This document shows positions 40,090 through 49,940 of a DNA stretch of 64,000 nt, one piece after another. The stretch is from Brachynemurus nebulosus. Its lineage: Eukaryota; Arthropoda; Insecta; Neuroptera; Myrmeleontidae. A program made the position numbers and the translations under genes. The notes beneath the pieces were generated by a model. The model did no database searches. It was given only the letters and a program-made list of their open reading frames with translations, and was not told the origin of the DNA. The stretch covers positions 673,001 through 737,000 of the forward strand of contig JAPWDM010000043.1 of NCBI GenBank assembly GCA_035578155.1. Direction: 5' to 3'. Every line of letters begins with the position of its first letter. Within the stretch, counting starts at the first letter, position 1.

Positions 40090-40548
40090 CATAGGCTTTT
40101 TTCAATAAAAAATTTTTTTGCCATCAGTTGCCAGAAAACTACGCATAGGATCTGGTTCAAATTTTCGCTGGTTATTGTTAATATAATGAACACCAAAACT
40201 CCATGCCATCAAGAATACACGGCTGGTCGATTTACCGAAATTTGACTTCTAATCATTATTATTATAGACGTTAATTTACACAAAAAAAATTTTTAGGCTT
40301 TCAGTTGCCAGAAAACCACGCAAAGGATATGCTTCAAATTTTCGTTGGTTATTACTTATATAATAAGCAACAAAATTCCATACCAGCAGAAAATATATGG
40401 CTAGCCGTTTTTCCGAAATTTGTCTTCGAATGACGTGTTACAGGCGTTTTTTTTCAACAAAACAATTTTTTGCCTTCAGTTGCTAGAAAACCACGTAAAG
40501 GATATGGTTCAAATTTTCGTTGGTTATTACTAATATAATGAGCAACAA
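40090..40548. repeat. Three tandem ~150-bp units
   Basis: Each unit contains CAGTTGCCAGAAAACCACG-type text, TTCAAATTTTCG-TGGTTATTA, TATAATGAGCAAC and GGCTAGCCGTTTTTCCGAAA-type text. The third unit is cut at GAGCAACAA by the rolling-circle-like insertion and resumes at 43268. Confidence 0.85.
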
Positions 40549-40890
40549 TACCCCTGTCGCAGCATCTGCATAACATAGCGAATTTCCAAATCTTGGGCAC
40601 TGGCGGATCTCATCTAAGACCTGTACCTATTTAAAATAGTTTAGCTTTCTAAGAGTAAAAGAATTTTTAAAATCGGCTGGATAATTAGTTTTGGTATTTT
40701 TAAGGACCCAAGAACCCGAACGAATTTTGTGCAGCATAGTTGTATCCATCTAAAATAATTTAGTTCTCTAGCAGTGAGAAATTTTTTAGCATCGGTTCGA
40801 TAGCTTATTACTGGCGTTTTCGGATCTGCAAGATCCCGGTGGACCTCATTAAAAAATCAGCTCGACCGTATATTCTAGGCGGATTTTATG

Positions 40891-40892
<2 letters not shown>

Positions 40893-40966
<74 letters not shown>
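40893..40966. repeat. (TA)n microsatellite
   Basis: Element-internal TA run of copy C. Confidence 0.98.
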
Positions 40967-40970
<4 letters not shown>

Positions 40971-41404
40971 AACCCGTTGTGTAGCATTCTACGCCGCATT
41001 TGCATCCGCAGGACAGTTGTGGATATCAGATAACACAACCTGTACCTATCTAAAATAGTTTACCTCGGTAATAGTAAAAAAGTTTCAAAATCGGTCAGTT
41101 ATTTTATTTTTGACACTTTTAGGTCCTACTGACACTGTCAGACCTTACATAACGTAATCTATATGTATCTAAAATAGCTTAGCTCCCCAACAGTGAAAAA
41201 ATTTTCAAAATCGGTCGGTTAGTTTATTTTTGACACTTTTGGATCCGATGGACCCTGGCAGACTTTACATAACGTAATCTATATTTATCTAAAATAGTTA
41301 AGCTCTGTAACAGTGAAAAATTTTTCAAAATCGGTCGGTTAGTTTATTTTTACCACTTTTGGGTCCCATGGACCCTGGCGGACCCTAAATAACGTAATGT
41401 ATAT

Positions 41405-41510
41405 CTACACTTTTAATTTCAAATGTTATCGAGTGCCTGTGAAACATTATTAGTGTATACACTAATAATGTTTCACAGGCACTCGATAACATTTGAAATT
41501 AAAAGTGTAG
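41405..41510. repeat. Perfect 106-bp palindrome at the 5' end of a SINE
   Basis: The two 53-bp halves are exact complements about the centre GTGTA|TACAC (41457/41458). Each half contains TTATCGAGTGCCTGTG or its complement. Only the right half continues into the SINE body, so the left half is an inverted copy of the SINE head. Confidence 0.95.
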
Positions 41511-41686
41511 AACTGCGTCTCGCATTGGAGAGAGGTTGTGTTTGATTGATTACTGAATTGGAGTGGCACTCGAACAAGTGATCGGTGGCCTAGTTGGTAA
41601 GGCGCTTGGCTGGTAACCAAGAGATCCGGGTTCGAGTCCCAGCCGATCCAGTTTGGTAATTTTTCAAACACTATGTCAATTTTAAT
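41407..41686 (+). mobile_element. tRNA-derived SINE with 12-bp target duplication
   Basis: TAATGTATATCT occurs at 41395-41406 and 41687-41698, an exact 12-bp duplication as expected from LINE-driven insertion. The body holds a head segment (GTTTCACAGGCACTCGATAA), a spacer, a tRNA-like unit (41579-41649) and a short AT-rich tail. A diverged head segment is also present near 26768-26800. The tRNA-like unit lies in the 3' half, which is unusual for a SINE. Confidence 0.85.
41579..41649 (+). ncRNA. tRNA-Thr-like unit within the SINE
   Basis: The A-box-like GTGGCCTAGTTGG, anticodon stem CTTGG/CCAAG with loop CTGGTAA (GGT, threonine) and B box GGTTCGAGTCC are clear. The acceptor GATCGG pairs with CCGATC. 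It is embedded in a SINE and has no independent tRNA context. Confidence 0.75.
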
Positions 41687-43070
41687 TAATGTATATCTAT
41701 CTAAAATAGCTTAGTTCCCCAACAGTGAAAAAATTTTCAAAATCGGTCGGTTAGTTTATTTTTGACACTTCTGGATCCTATGCACCCTGACAGACCTTAC
41801 ATAACGGAATCTATATTTATCTAAAACAGTTTAGCTCTGTAACAGTGAAAAAATTTTCAAAATCGATCAGGCAGTTTATTTTTGACACTTTTGGGTCCTA
41901 TGGACCCAGGCGGACCTTACATAACGTAATCGATATTTATCTAAAATAGTTTAGCTCTGTAACAGTGAAAAAATTTTCAAAATCGGTCAGTTAGTTTATT
42001 TTTGACACTTTTGGGTCCTGTGGACCCTGGCGGACCTTACATAATGTATTCTAAATCTATCTAAAATAGTTTAGCTCTGTAACAGTGAAGATATTTTTAA
42101 AATTGGTCGTTTAGTTTATTTTTTACAATTATGGGATCAGTAAATCCTGGCGAAACTCATACAAGTCTAGTACTCTAACAGTAAGAAAAGGGTTCTAAGG
42201 ATCTCATATAACTTATGGCAGTCCGTAAGCTTCTTGCGGACATCATTTAATTAATTAATTCAAATACTTTAACTTACTAACTGTGAAAAATTTTTTAAAA
42301 TCGATTGGTTAATTAATTTCTGGCCTTTATAGGTCCCGAAAACCTTGACCTCACATAAAATACCTTAAATCCATTTGAAATGGTTTAATTTTTTAACATT
42401 ATTAATTATTAGTGAATAAATTTTCAAAATCGATTCAAAATATTTTTCCGTGCATACATATGTACATTGTACATATTTTGTTTTGTTTCATATTTAATAA
42501 TATATCATAACATAATCTTCAATTTCTTGTTTACTTAAAAAAAAATTCTTCATTACATTAGCTTAGAAAATCTGTTTAATTTACATTTTTCAACATGAGA
42601 TAGAACCATGCTAATTATGATGCAATAAATGAGAAACAAAACTCTATACATGTATGTGTGTTATAACACATGTATGTGAATAGACTTCACTTCTTCTCAC
42701 AAAATTCTTTAATAAAAAAGTGAAATATTTTTATACTTCATAAAGAACTGAGATATAAATATAAATTACTTATTAGACTAACAAAGAAAGAAAACTAATA
42801 ATATAATGGTGAAAATTTACATTTTCTCGAAAAATACTTAAAATAGAAAGAAAATTATAAGAATATTTTCTTCATAATTTTTTTTTCCTTTTCAACGATG
42901 TAAAAATCGAACTGTCTTATGATAGGATCGAATGATAAAAAATGGCCAGAAAACCTACTTCTGGGCATCCGACGTGTCTGGCTAACGAAGTTAGCCGAGC
43001 CAATTCAGAATCCAGTCCGCACACAAAATTTCATAAGCATTAGACGTTTGGTTCGAGAGTTATTGTGGCG

Positions 43071-43073
<3 letters not shown>

Positions 43074-43137
<64 letters not shown>
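43074..43137. repeat. (TA)n microsatellite
   Basis: Second TA run of copy C, before the 3' terminal segment. Confidence 0.98.
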
Positions 43138-43142
<5 letters not shown>

Positions 43143-43639
43143 AGCGAATATCATTTTCGTATTCTAGGAACCTCAAAACACATTTCTGTTATGATCCCGG
43201 GCTTAGGTCCCGTCATGACACCTACTGTAATAGCGTATTTCCAGTTTCACTTTTGGAAATTCGCTAAAACACCATGCCAGCAGAAAATATACGGCTAGCC
43301 GTTTTCCCAAAATTTGACTTCAAATAATGTATTATAGGCGCTTTTTTCAACGAAAATTTTTTTGTCGTCAATTACCAGAAAACCACACATCGGATCTGGT
43401 TCAAATTTTCGATGGTTATTACTATCAATCGAGACAACATGAAACCATGCCATTTGCCCGCTTTTTAATGTGCTCTAGCGGCGTAGCGGTTGGTCGTAGA
43501 CAGAATTCTTATGTAAAAAATTTGTAGGAAATTTTGTCTACTTTAATTTTGTAAAGAACAACTTTTTCGAGAAAATCGTAACATGGAATTCGTTTCTATG
43601 GAAATCGACAGTAAAATGGTAAGTTTACGGTTTTGAATA

Positions 43640-43762
43640 TATTATGAAGAGTCACGAATTGAAGATATGATAATATGTAAAAAATGTAAAGAATGGCAAC
43701 ATGAATCGTGGGCTGGTGTAAAACCTGGGGAAAAAGTATTTATTTGTGGCGAATGTCGTTGA
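43640..43762 (+). pseudogene. PHD-like zinc-finger tail
   Basis: An open stretch reads YYEESRIEDMIICKKCKEWQ, then HESWAGVKPGEK, VFICGECR and a stop. Cysteine and histidine spacing (CxxC, W-x-H-x2-W, CxxC) is that of the last half of a PHD finger. Such fingers close several transposon proteins, including Tigger-like ones, as well as chromatin proteins. No upstream exon or catalytic part is recognisable, so I treat it as a fragment. A run of A and AATAAA follow by 43980. Confidence 0.5.
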
Positions 43763-43989
43763 GGTACAATTTTGGAAACTATAGGTACACATTAAGAAAC
43801 CAATTTCCACAATTATGCTTCTTACAGCGTTTAATTTTTTATAGAATTTTTTAGTTAATATTTTTAACAGGAAATTTAATTTTTGTTGAAATGTTTAGCA
43901 TATAATTAAATTTTATGGGAATACTATTATTTTTTAATTTTATTAATAAATAAAGGTTATATATTAAAAAAAAATAGAAACTGGTACAC

Positions 43990-45050
43990 ATTTGGCAATT
44001 TTACCCTATAATCTAAAATTATTTTTACGTTCATTTTCTACAAAAGTAATACGATACTTGACTGTATTCAAAATTTGTTTTAAATGTTGAATAATTTTAT
44101 GTATTGTCCTTGAATATATTCAATTTTAGTAGTGACAGATAAAAATATTCTTTAGTTACTTAAAAATTCGATTTCGAAAATTATAAATTTTTAGCCTTCA
44201 TTTAAATGGTTAAAAACGCAGTGATATTTGAAAATGACGTCATTTTTTAATAGCAGATCTTATTGCTGTAGTTACGGTTTGTCTATGACAAATTGCATTT
44301 TCATTGTGACATTTTTACAATTCTAATTGACCAAGAGAAGTTGTTTTTCTTTGTAATTTATTTTGAACTTTTTGGTTTGCAATTAATTTTGCACTCAAAA
44401 AAGTTACGTTTTCTTAAAGTGCATTTAATACTTGTAGGGCTTCATGAAAATCTTACGATGATGATAAATGAAGAAGATAACAAAGTAGAAAGTTGTAAAT
44501 ACCACTAAAGCTGAGCATGATGACTGCTGAATATTGTGTACAAATTTGAAACCGTGTTGACAAGTGTTGATATGAATGAAAGCGACATCTGTTTAAGTTA
44601 AATCGTGACGTCATTGCATACGTCACTACGCCAAATCGTTTTTCCCGCCAATTTGTTCATTTAAATTGAACAATGGTTTTTTTGAAGATTTTTAAAAATT
44701 TAACAAAAATTAACTAATTTATACGTAAGAACAAAGCATTTAGAATCATTTCTCAATTGCAGTCAAGTACCCTATTATACTATTAACAGGTTGTAATTGA
44801 ATTATTATTTCTTGATAAATTAATATTTTACATTTCTATAATAAATTGTTGCCGGTAATGCTCTCTAGAGATAACATAGGCAAATACATTTTAAATCCAG
44901 ATATTATAGAACCTTTATATTCTTGTAAACAAACAGGAACAGTCCAAACCTCCTTTATTATTATGATTATTTATGATATATTGTATTAAAAGTAAATAAA
45001 TAAATTATTATTATTATTTATTAAATAAAAAATGTAATTATGTATTTATT
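43990..45050 (+). repeat. LINE 3' region, copy 2, interrupted
   Basis: It matches 39430-39725 in direct orientation but is split by a 710-bp insertion (44057-44767). It ends in the same ATT-rich tail and AAATGTAATTAT. Confidence 0.8.
44057..44767. mobile_element. TA-flanked MITE in LINE copy 2
   Basis: The ends CTTGACTG and CAGTCAAG are flanked by TA. The undisturbed text of LINE copy 1 lacks the segment. The inverted repeats are short and imperfect beyond 8-13 bp. No coding region is recognised. Confidence 0.6.
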
Positions 45051-45085
45051 TAAAATAAGTAAACGAAAAAAAAACCAAGAAAAGT

Positions 45086-45150
45086 TTCACCGAGGTCGGA
45101 TTCGAACACTCGACCTACGGTTTACCAAGCCACTGATTTGGCAACACTCC
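45086..45150 (-). ncRNA. tRNA-like fragment (SINE)
   Basis: Complemented, it contains GTAGGTCGAGTGTTCGAATC with a perfect B box (GTTCGAATCC) and pairing GGTCG/CGACC-type stems. The A-box half (CAGTGGCTTGGTA) is weaker. Probably a worn tRNA-derived SINE. Confidence 0.5.
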
Positions 45151-45209
45151 ATAAGCAGCGACGTTGAAGATGCTAGATTATTCGTATGAGGTGCACAATT
45201 ATTAATAGA

Positions 45210-45709
45210 AAACGAATATTCACGTATATTGACGAGATCTTTTATTACTGACATTTCTCAAATAGGTTTTTATAAGCTTCAGTTTGCCGGAACTCCTTTC
45301 TCCAATTGCTACAGACACTGTAGCAAGTGTTACAAAGATTTTTAGAGCAACATATAAATTTGGATACCCCTCTTCCAACTTGCTTTTATGCAATATTTTG
45401 AGCATAGCTGCTGCCGTGTTACATCTTCCAATCCATTTTCCGTGGATAGAATCCCTTAGAATTTAGAATATTCAGTCAGTCACTAAAGGTAACTCAGCCT
45501 CAGCAGACTCATTGCTAACTGAAGCGAGACTGTCGACTGGCAGTCAATCAAAACACACAGAGTTGCCAACAGTAACTCATACTTAATATTAAAACGTATA
45601 GTTTTGCTTATAAAATAGTTATTAATTTTGATAAATAAATTATTTTTGACGCCTCTAAAACCTGGCGTCCGAGGCGCGAGCCACCACCCCCCATTAATCT
45701 GCCCCTATT
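45210..45709 (-). mobile_element. Deleted hAT element
   Basis: The right end, complemented, begins near 45709 with AGGGGCAGATTAATGGGG, close to the CAGGGGCRGATTA start common in hAT elements. The transposase C-terminus reads leftwards from about 45475. The partner end on the left was not identified, so the limits are approximate. Confidence 0.55.
45220..45475 (-). pseudogene. hAT transposase dimerisation domain fragment
   Basis: It reads MLKILHKSKLEEGYPNLYVA, then LKIFVTLATVSVAIGERSSG, KLKLIKTYLR. This is the conserved hAT C-terminal motif (YPNL-x-ALRIFLTIPVTVASxERSFSKLKLIKTYLR), changed at a few normally fixed positions, such as ERSS in place of ERSF. The upstream catalytic RNase H-like region is missing. 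It most resembles hATs of the ZMYM/THAP-related type. Confidence 0.82.
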
Positions 45710-46499
45710 CAATAGTCAACACTATACTCAGAACAACAGAAATGTGCTTAATATTTTATAATCGGTTCTGTCGTAGAATTTTAGAATAGCACAAAAATAG
45801 GTACATCTTTCGATGTTTTCAACAGTAGGGTTAAAAAGTAGGATGAGATTAGTAAGGCTTACAAGAATACATATCCGACTGCAACTGTTAAAATATTTTT
45901 AGAGTTCACTGAACTTTAGATCTTACTAAAACTAATCACGAGTCATATTTCGCTTGTGCCCTTAAACGGCTTAAGGAGGTGAAAGACGCCCTTAAAAATT
46001 TGAATTTTTTTCAGTCAAAATTCAAAAGTTTTCCAAATTTTTTTACCCCATTAGAAAGAGTAAAAAAAACGTCACATAGAATGGTTTTTGGACCACTGTT
46101 TTAAGTAGACTGTTTTAGTTTTTAAAGAAAAATAAATACGAATATTTTAAAATTATTTGTACCATCGCAAAAAGCAGAAACAAGTTTTTGTACCTATCAT
46201 ATGTATTTATATTATTGCGTGTTATAATACGAAAGAAACCTAGAAAATTCGTTATGCAAAGTGGTACTTACAAAGTAAAATTCTGTTTTTATTTTTCAAA
46301 ATGTAATACCATTAAATTACGGTCAAATAGATATATTAAATACTTAGGTCTACATATGTATATATTTTGTTTTCTTCGTAGTATTTTAATATTATTTTAT
46401 TATTGTCCTTTCTTAAATTGGCAATTTCACATAAAAAATGTTGACATTTTTTCTTTCAGTAATAATATTTTCATTCGACTTCTGAAAAAGGGCTACGAC
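45710..46499. other. AT-rich stretch, no recognised feature
   Basis: The 108-residue frame at 46188-46514 has a hydrophobic, AT-driven composition and overlaps the hAT MITE start; I do not regard it as a gene. Confidence 0.45.
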
Positions 46500-47517
46500 C
46501 AGTGTTCCCTCTAATTTTTTGTGACCTGTGTGCGCACTTTTTTAAGTGCGTGCAGTTTTTTCCAAAATAAAAAAAAAAAAAAAGAAAGAAAGAAAAATTT
46601 GCGCGGCAGTTAAAAAAGTACATATAACAAAAAGGAACAAAATACAGAATAGTATTAACTCTTTGCGCTTATAAGACATGTACAGCATGACAAGGTGGTT
46701 TGTCCATTAACTCTACCATATTTAAAGGTGTTTTGTCTGTTGGATCATAAGACATGTACCACATGACACACCGAATGTTGAACTGTAATGACTGCTCATA
46801 CTTCACATCATTAATATTTTATTTAATAACTGCAAACACATTCATTTATTAGAAAAATTGTAAGTAAAATAATACAAAATCACGTTGAATTATCTTTTTA
46901 AAATTAAAAACTAATAAAAACAGCATTGAGGACGTATTTAGCGCATTTAGTATTCAACTTTGGGGAAACAAGGTTAGAACGTCAAAAGAATCCGTCAAGA
47001 AAAGAACGTCGGTCGTTGTCATGTACTACATGTCTTACCAGCCTATTTACAACTCACTTTTTTTTTTGCTTGAGTGCAAAGAGTTAATATTCAGCTAAAT
47101 TTTGTACCTACTAATACGCATTGACTCGATCTTACAGCATACCACTTACACTACATACATTACAACGGAACACAATAAAAAAAAAACTATTCTAAAATCA
47201 AGTCAAATCATTAGTTCGTGAAGACAGAATTTAACTGATTACTGTGGTTTCCCCTTTCTATTCAAATGAAAAATAAGAAAATTTATGCTACCATCTATAC
47301 CTATCTATACACAAATACTATAGTTGGCGGTTTATTTGAATCTAAAACTACATTTGATTCAATTTTTTTTCATTTTATTTTTTATATGGATTTCATATGC
47401 AGGTGCAATTTTATTTTCTGCATGAAAAAAAATTTTGTGCGCGCGAATATTTTTCATGTGCGCTATGTTTAAAATTTATGTGCGCGCGCACAAGCGCACA
47501 GCTTAAATGGAACACTG
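46500..47517. mobile_element. hAT-type non-autonomous element, 1018 bp
   Basis: It starts CAGTGTTCCCTCTAA and ends, complemented, CAGTGTTCCATTTAA. The flanks are GCTACGAC (46492-46499) and GGTACGAC (47518-47525), one mismatch in 8 bp. Subterminal GTGCGCGCGCAC-type text near the right end is strikingly GC-rich for this window. No transposase frame is present. Confidence 0.88.
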
Positions 47518-47528
47518 GGTACGACTAC

Positions 47529-47724
47529 GAAAAATTCGTCAAATGCGTGTTTTTGACACGCACTAAGTAATGTCATCTCAGTGAAAGTGTTAATTTATGA
47601 TTTTTTGTTAACTCTATAGTTGTTAACTCTACAGCCCTCTTGCGTTTATTCAATATGGATGTACAACTCAATAATTATTCAGTCACACAACCATATTAAT
47701 ATGTCATCTTCGATGACATAAAAA
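47529..47724. repeat. Hairpin-ended interspersed repeat, copy 2
   Basis: Nearly identical to 6149-6327 apart from a 17-bp internal duplication (GTTAACTCTA repeated). It starts with CGTGTTTTTGACACG and ends with the hairpin ATGTCATC-TTC-GATGACAT. It lies immediately beside the hAT element. Confidence 0.8.
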
Positions 47725-47729
47725 TGTGT

Positions 47730-49560
47730 GTCTGGTGTGTCTATAGAAATTTTAAACGTATGTACCTGTTTATTCAGTAATAAACAGACCCGTAGATTTT
47801 TTAATAACAACTTCAGAAATAATTAATCTTATTCTCTGAGTGAATTTTTTAGAGGATTTTTGCTTATCAAATTAAAAAGTTATTTACACTTTAGTACAAA
47901 TTGCGATCCACATGAAAATTTCATAAATGCATTTAGTGCAAAAATCATCTACTAGGTTTTGAAAGCTATTACTTCACCAGTGATGATCGGGAGAAAAAGA
48001 TACGAGGTACATTTTACACAGCATTTCAGAAAATTTTAATTTTATTCGAAATTTTATTTTTATTTTATTTTATTTTAGGTATTTATTTATTTATTTTTTT
48101 TTTGTTTTCGAAATCTTTATGGAAAAAGCCATTTTAAGTCGTTTTTGTAAATACTTCTCGGAGAGTATTGACCTTAATATTTTCTGGAGTTTTTACTGAA
48201 ATACTGAATAGGTTATTGTAAATATAAATAAAGCCATTAAAGTATAACAGTGATAGAATACTAAAAAATCCTTTGTATCTAATAGAGTAATACAGGTAAT
48301 TAAGTTTTTTTTTTGTTTTTTTTTTTATATGAAAATACCTTCTATGTCTAAACAATACTGTGATTGTTTAAAACACAAATGATAATATATGAGTTGAATG
48401 GCCTTAAGGAAACAACTTACGTATGAAACAAATGCGTCTCCATGTAACATGTTATAATCAGCCAGTCAGTGTAATACTTGCAGGCTGTTGCATGGCTTTG
48501 TAACAAATAAATAATGTATGTGTTTATTACCGCATCAGTTCGATATATACTTACTTATATTTTTTATACTTTTAGAGTACAGACTAAAGGGCCACGCTAC
48601 TATTCCGTAGCTTGTATACCGTTTGTCGCCAAAATCATACGTCACAGCGAGCCTGCGCACCAGATTATTTTGATAAATTTCATATCTATGAACATGAAAT
48701 CTACGTCTGTATGTGTGTCATACGTCACACTCAACCCCACTCACCCTGTGGCAAGTGGGAATGCCTAGTATAATGTATATGTATTCGAGGCGGGCGTGTG
48801 CATGTACTACATTATTGCAAGTGGTTCATCAACAATACTAACAATTGATGTGTGTGTTAGAAGAGCAGTTGACCGACTAATGGGCTTAAACGATATCTGA
48901 CACACTCTGGACACACTGCTAGCTGCAGTTTTTTACACATACGCTGAGGACTTGGTACAGACTTATGTAATAAAGCAGTTTGTATTATAAATTAAATGAT
49001 CTATGTACAATATCTGACAGTAATACACATGAGTATCGTATACAGGGTGTCATAGCCCATAGGTGTTTCTTAGGTCGAGTAATTGTATACTTGAATATTC
49101 TACGACAAATAAGGTTACCATTGACAATGAATTTGGTTAATGAGTTTTCTTAGAAAGTTTAATAAGTGCAAGAAAAAGTTACGTTAACAGACAAATTTTT
49201 CTTCATTTAAGGTAGCCTACTAGGACATGTAAGCATGTAAAGTTGTGAATTATGTCAGAGTAACATCAACATCAGTATTAGAGAGATGTGTGCATCACTT
49301 TCTTCCATACTAGCGTGTACACAATAGGCTTGGTACCAATAGATTAGCTAATACGTCTGCACTTAAAGTATACTGGTGTAGTGTGAACAAAATAATGATA
49401 AATTAATATTTTTGCATGCTATGTTTTCTTTTTTACATTATCTGAGCATTATAAGAGCTATAAGAGCACTTATTTTATATAACATAAATATAACTGAATC
49501 CAGATATAATTTAAATGGAGTAGTAAATTTCGACACATACTCTTACATCGAATTTCTCCA
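47730..49560. other. Stretch without recognised features
   Basis: AT-rich to about 48500, then somewhat less so (48560-48800). The 84-residue frame at 48514-48768 has no motif I recognise. A host exon cannot be excluded there. Confidence 0.4.
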
Positions 49561-49561
49561 T

Positions 49562-49940
49562 GGGGGCGTTCATTAATTACGTAGGCATAAAATGGGGGGA
49601 GGGTCCGATAAAATCTCATTAATTCTTATTTGAACTGGGGGAGGGGCATAATTGACAATCTCACGTCAACTCTCAAAAAATATAAATTATTTTACAGGTA
49701 ATAAAAAAAATTATTTTGGGTGTCCATTTTGCCCTCTTAAAAAAATATCATGGCTATTATTAAAATCATTTATTTTAAGAGTAAAAAAAGAAGAAAAAAC
49801 CATGGAAAATTAAATAAAAATTTAGCGTAAATCTTACATAAGGGGGAGGGGGGTATAACCAAATCTCAATAAATCTCACCTAAGGGGGGGGGGAGTCTAA
49901 ATTAAATAAAAAACAGCTCACATAATTAATGGATGTCTCC
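49562..49940. mobile_element. MITE with GGGGGCGTTCATTAATTACG ends
   Basis: The left end is GGGGGCGTTCATTAATTACG and the right end, complemented, GGAGACATCCATTAATTATG. Internal G-rich motifs (GGGGGAGGG) recur at 49598, 49638, 49852 and 49885. I recall similar ends in many arthropod MITEs. The target duplication is unresolved. Confidence 0.6.

Larger units (their letters stand above)
40970..42180. repeat. Tandem array of ~120-bp units in copy C
   Basis: About nine diverged units, each with ATCTAAAATAGTTTAGCTC, AGTGAAAAAATTTTCAAAAT and CGGACCTTACATAA-type text. The array is interrupted by a SINE at 41407-41686. It is longer than in copy A. Confidence 0.88.
40549..43267. mobile_element. Rolling-circle-like (Helentron/HINE-type) element, copy C, complete
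   Basis: The host unit reads GAGCAACAA up to 40548 and AACACCATGCCAGCAG from 43268. A neighbouring unit reads AGCAACAAAATTCCATACC without a break, so the 2719-bp insertion left no target duplication. The 5' end is TACCCCTGTCGCAGCATCTG with inner motif TAGCGAATTTCCAA. The middle holds (TA)n and tandem repeats. The 3' end has a second (TA)n, the complementary motif TTGGAAATTCGCTA and the ending CTAA. Absence of duplication, 5'/3' inner inverted motifs, a central repeat and a 3' hairpin with CTRR describe Helitron/Helentron derivatives such as DINE-1. No replicase is encoded. Confidence 0.72.
39950..43578. mobile_element. Fold-back element with ~150-bp tandem units in its arms
   Basis: The left end TTCTCGAAAAAGTTGTTC is complementary to GAACAACTTTTTCGAGAA near 43558. 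Both arms share AACCGCTACGCCGCTAGAGC or its complement. The left arm has three ~150-bp units, the right arm about two. A rolling-circle-like element has inserted at 40548/40549. No protein is visible in the fold-back itself. Confidence 0.75.

Noticed and set aside
46188..46514. 108-residue hydrophobic frame
   Set aside because: Phe/Ile/Tyr-rich composition expected from AT-rich DNA; it runs into the hAT MITE and has no recognisable domain.
48514..48768. 84-residue frame as a host exon
   Set aside because: Composition is less AT-biased than its surroundings, but I see no motif, splice context or repeat that would support a gene.
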